Below, piece after piece: positions 13,331 to 14,812 of a stretch of 14,812 nucleotides of DNA (position 1 is the first letter of the stretch; every line of letters starts with the position of its first letter). Made by a program: the position numbers and the translations under genes. Origin of the DNA: JBBSEZ01 sp038239195 (GTDB lineage Bacteria; Planctomycetota; Planctomycetia; Gemmatales; Gemmataceae); assembly GCA_038239195.1 (NCBI GenBank), contig JBBSEZ010000246.1:1-14812 (forward strand), given 5' to 3'. The notes below the pieces were generated by a model. It made no database searches. It saw only the letters and a program-made list of their open reading frames with translations, and was not told the origin of the DNA.

Positions 13331-13652
13331 GCACTTCCTCCTTGGTGAGCAGGGCGCCCCGGCCTGGCGCATCGACCTTGGTGGGGGCAATCCACCGCAA
13401 GAGTAACCCACGTCGAGGGCCAGGGAAGGCGAGGAAGGAGAGGAAAGGCGGATTCGGGAGGAGGGATGGGTGGGACAATCGGGAGGGTTGATAGAGCTTG
13501 TGGAGGCGGTCAGGGCTCGCGAGGCGGGTGAGGAGGGGATGACGGCGGAGGGGCAGCGCTTGTCGGCAACACAATCTCTTCGCAGGCGCTGGAGACGGTG
13601 GGGTAGGATGGACGAGCGCAGGTCCCTTCTTTCGTTGTTGGGAGGCTTTCTC
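13331..13652. promoter_or_regulatory. Divergent upstream region of the secreted protein and amine oxidase genes
   Basis: No gene is supported in these 322 bp. It holds the - strand ribosome site (13337-13343) and the + strand site GGGAGG (about 13640-13645). It also holds a weak hairpin GGTGG (13380-13384)/CCACC (13392-13396) and a + strand purine-rich stretch at about 13422-13470. Promoters for both divergent genes should lie here, but I could not assign -35/-10 boxes with confidence. Confidence 0.4.
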
Positions 13653-14699
13653 ATGTCGGGCCGTCGCTTCGCGTTCTGGGTGGTTGCCTTCGGCCTCTTG
13701 CTGTTCCCCCTCGGCGAGCTAGCGCCGCCGGCCGCGTCCGAGCCCAAAAAGGCGCCCGGGGCGCTGGTCATCAAGGAAGGCAGGAAGGTGAGCTGGGAAG
13801 GCTGGCAGTTCAGCTGGTCGATCCACGCGCGCAACGGGCTCGTCCTCGAAAACGTCTTCTTCCGCGGGCGCTCGGTGTTGAAGTACGCGGGGCTGGCCGA
13901 GATCTTTGTGCCGTACAACCGCGGCGCGCCGCGCCCGCACGACTTCGGCGCGGGGATAGCCCCTCGCCTGGTGGAGCTCTTCCCCGGCAAGGATTGCGTC
14001 CCCGCGGCGGTGAGTTGCCTGGCCTGGAACGCCCACGGCAAGGCCGAGGGGAAACGGGTCGTGATGATGCACGAGGAAGCGACGGGCCTTTGCTACCTCG
14101 GCAACCTCGGGCGGGCGTACGGCAAGACGCTGGTCCTGTGGTGCGCCTACAACCTGAGTGGTTACTACTACGTCAGCCGCTGGCACTTCCGCGAGGACGG
14201 CTGCCTGACGCCGGAGATCGGCCTCACCGGGCCACTCCAGCACGTCGGCAAGGGGGACGCCTCCACCCACGGCTCGGTGGTGGGCAAGGGCAAGGTCTTC
14301 GCGCCGTCGCACGTCCACAACATCTACTATTGCCTCGACTTCGACATTGATGGGGCCGAGAACAACGTCGTCGAGGAACTCAACTATCGGCAGGACAAGC
14401 CCGGCAGCCCGTCGGGCAAGCACGCCTGGACGCGACTGAAGAAGGAGACGGCCCGGCCGGCCAGCGCCGAGAACTTCCGCTCCTGGCGCGTGATGAGCCC
14501 GACCTCGAAGAACGCCCTGGGCCTGCCGCGCTCCTACGAGCTGGTGCCCGGGAGCAGCGGCATCTACCGCGGCGCCGCCGACGAGAAGTTCGCCCAGGCC
14601 GAGCTCTGGGTGACGAAGCACCACGCCCGGGAACACCCGCGCGACAGCCGGCCGTTGAGCACCATCCTGCCGAGCTATACTTCACGCGGCGATGAGTGA
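13653..14699 (+). CDS. Copper amine oxidase-like protein, catalytic domain truncated at the C-terminus
   Basis: This 348-residue exported protein has a signal-peptide-like N-terminus (residues 1-29) and then runs straight into a copper amine oxidase catalytic-domain match: WQFSWSIHARNGLVLENVFF, RSVLKYAGLAEIFVPY, HDFGAG (D97, candidate catalytic base), MMHEEATG, SGYYYVSRWHF, LTGPL, HVHNIYYCLDFDIDGAENNVVEE, ELWVTKH. The cofactor motif N-Y-D/E-Y reads G-Y-Y-Y (170-173), keeping the tyrosine (Y171) but not its neighbours. Two copper histidines are present (H220, H222), 49 residues after Y171. The third histidine and the rest of the domain are missing because the frame stops at 14697. N-terminal D2/D3 domains are also absent. 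GGGAGG at about 13640 supports ATG 13653. It is probably a gene interrupted by an insertion sequence, and perhaps catalytically altered before that. Confidence 0.75.
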   Translation: MSGRRFAFWVVAFGLLLFPLGELAPPAASEPKKAPGALVIKEGRKVSWEGWQFSWSIHARNGLVLENVFFRGRSVLKYAGLAEIFVPYNRGAPRPHDFGAGIAPRLVELFPGKDCVPAAVSCLAWNAHGKAEGKRVVMMHEEATGLCYLGNLGRAYGKTLVLWCAYNLSGYYYVSRWHFREDGCLTPEIGLTGPLQHVGKGDASTHGSVVGKGKVFAPSHVHNIYYCLDFDIDGAENNVVEELNYRQDKPGSPSGKHAWTRLKKETARPASAENFRSWRVMSPTSKNALGLPRSYELVPGSSGIYRGAADEKFAQAELWVTKHHAREHPRDSRPLSTILPSYTSRGDE

Positions 14700-14812
14700 C
14701 ACATTCTCAAAGGTCTGGAAGTTGTGGGTGAGAAGGGTGTCCATAGCGGCCTTGTGCTTGGAAGGGAGATCGTTGAGGCACTGCTGGATAGCGGTGTGGA
14801 ATTTGTCGTAGT
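14682..14812 (-). mobile_element. C-terminal end of an IS630-like transposase (runs off the window)
   Basis: Reading the - strand from the window edge gives 42 residues in frame, with key segments YDKFHTAIQQCLNDLPSKHK and LLTHNFQTFENVSLIAA, ending at TGA (complement of 14682-14684). This tail resembles the C-termini of IS630-family transposases, which often end in a LLT-x-x-FQTF-like block. Base composition is visibly less G+C-rich than the neighbouring genes, which supports foreign origin. The element's end must lie between the amine oxidase homology (to about 14640-14676) and the transposase stop. TA dinucleotides at 14677-14679 are candidates for the target site. Family assignment is by memory of the motif and needs a search. 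Confidence 0.55.

Noticed and set aside
12899..14041. 380-codon - strand frame extending the secreted protein upstream
   Set aside because: The extension crosses the divergent gap and runs antisense to the amine oxidase gene; the ATG at 13330 has both a signal peptide and an AAGGAGG site.

Overview
This G+C-rich window is most likely from a planctomycete, probably Gemmatales (Gemmata-like). Grounds for this are the Tad gene order combined with Cys-rich exported proteins, a Tad-linked winged-helix AAA+ ATPase, and intergenic palindromes and heptad repeats of a kind I associate with that group. The lineage is an inference from style and was not established by any search.

Positions 1-12806 hold a nearly complete Tad/Flp (tight adherence, type IVc pilus) locus, all on the + strand. 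In order these are: the end of an Flp-type pilin with its G-x4-E-Y processing site; a TadV/CpaA prepilin peptidase; CpaB/RcpC; the CpaC/RcpA secretin with an unusual Cys- and Pro-rich tail; CpaE/TadZ with a degenerate P-loop; the CpaF/TadA secretion ATPase; the inner-membrane platform proteins TadB and TadC; a Cys-rich exported OmpA-like protein; a 97-residue exported/membrane protein; an AAA+ ATPase with a conserved N-terminal winged-helix-like region; and a TadD-like TPR lipoprotein. TadV would mature the pilin, CpaF would drive assembly through TadB/TadC with CpaE localising the machine, and the secretin with CpaB and TadD would form the outer channel. No TadE, TadF or TadG is present here.

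The most unusual signal is between the genes. Nearly every intergenic gap carries a long inverted repeat. Three gaps (cpaF-tadB, tadC-OmpA-like, AAA-tadD) carry approximately 100-130 bp elements bounded by inverted arrays of a 7-bp unit related to TAGTCCG. A fourth gap (tadB-tadC) has the same design with a different heptad, AGTCAGG. In cpaF and tadC the first heptad supplies the TAG stop codon, and each element ends shortly before the next gene's ribosome binding site. The design recalls the short tandemly repeated repetitive (STRR) heptamers of cyanobacteria.

A 27-bp perfect hairpin at 12814-12873 closes the Tad region. Beyond it lie a small secreted Lys/Glu/Pro-rich protein on the - strand (12899-13330), a divergent upstream region, and a + strand copper-amine-oxidase-like gene (13653-14699). 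That gene keeps the HxH copper motif at the correct distance from the cofactor tyrosine but has a degenerate cofactor motif, and it is cut short. At its 3' end it overlaps the C-terminus of an IS630-like transposase on the - strand (14682-14812, running off the window), so an insertion sequence probably interrupted it. I saw no tRNA, rRNA or CRISPR.
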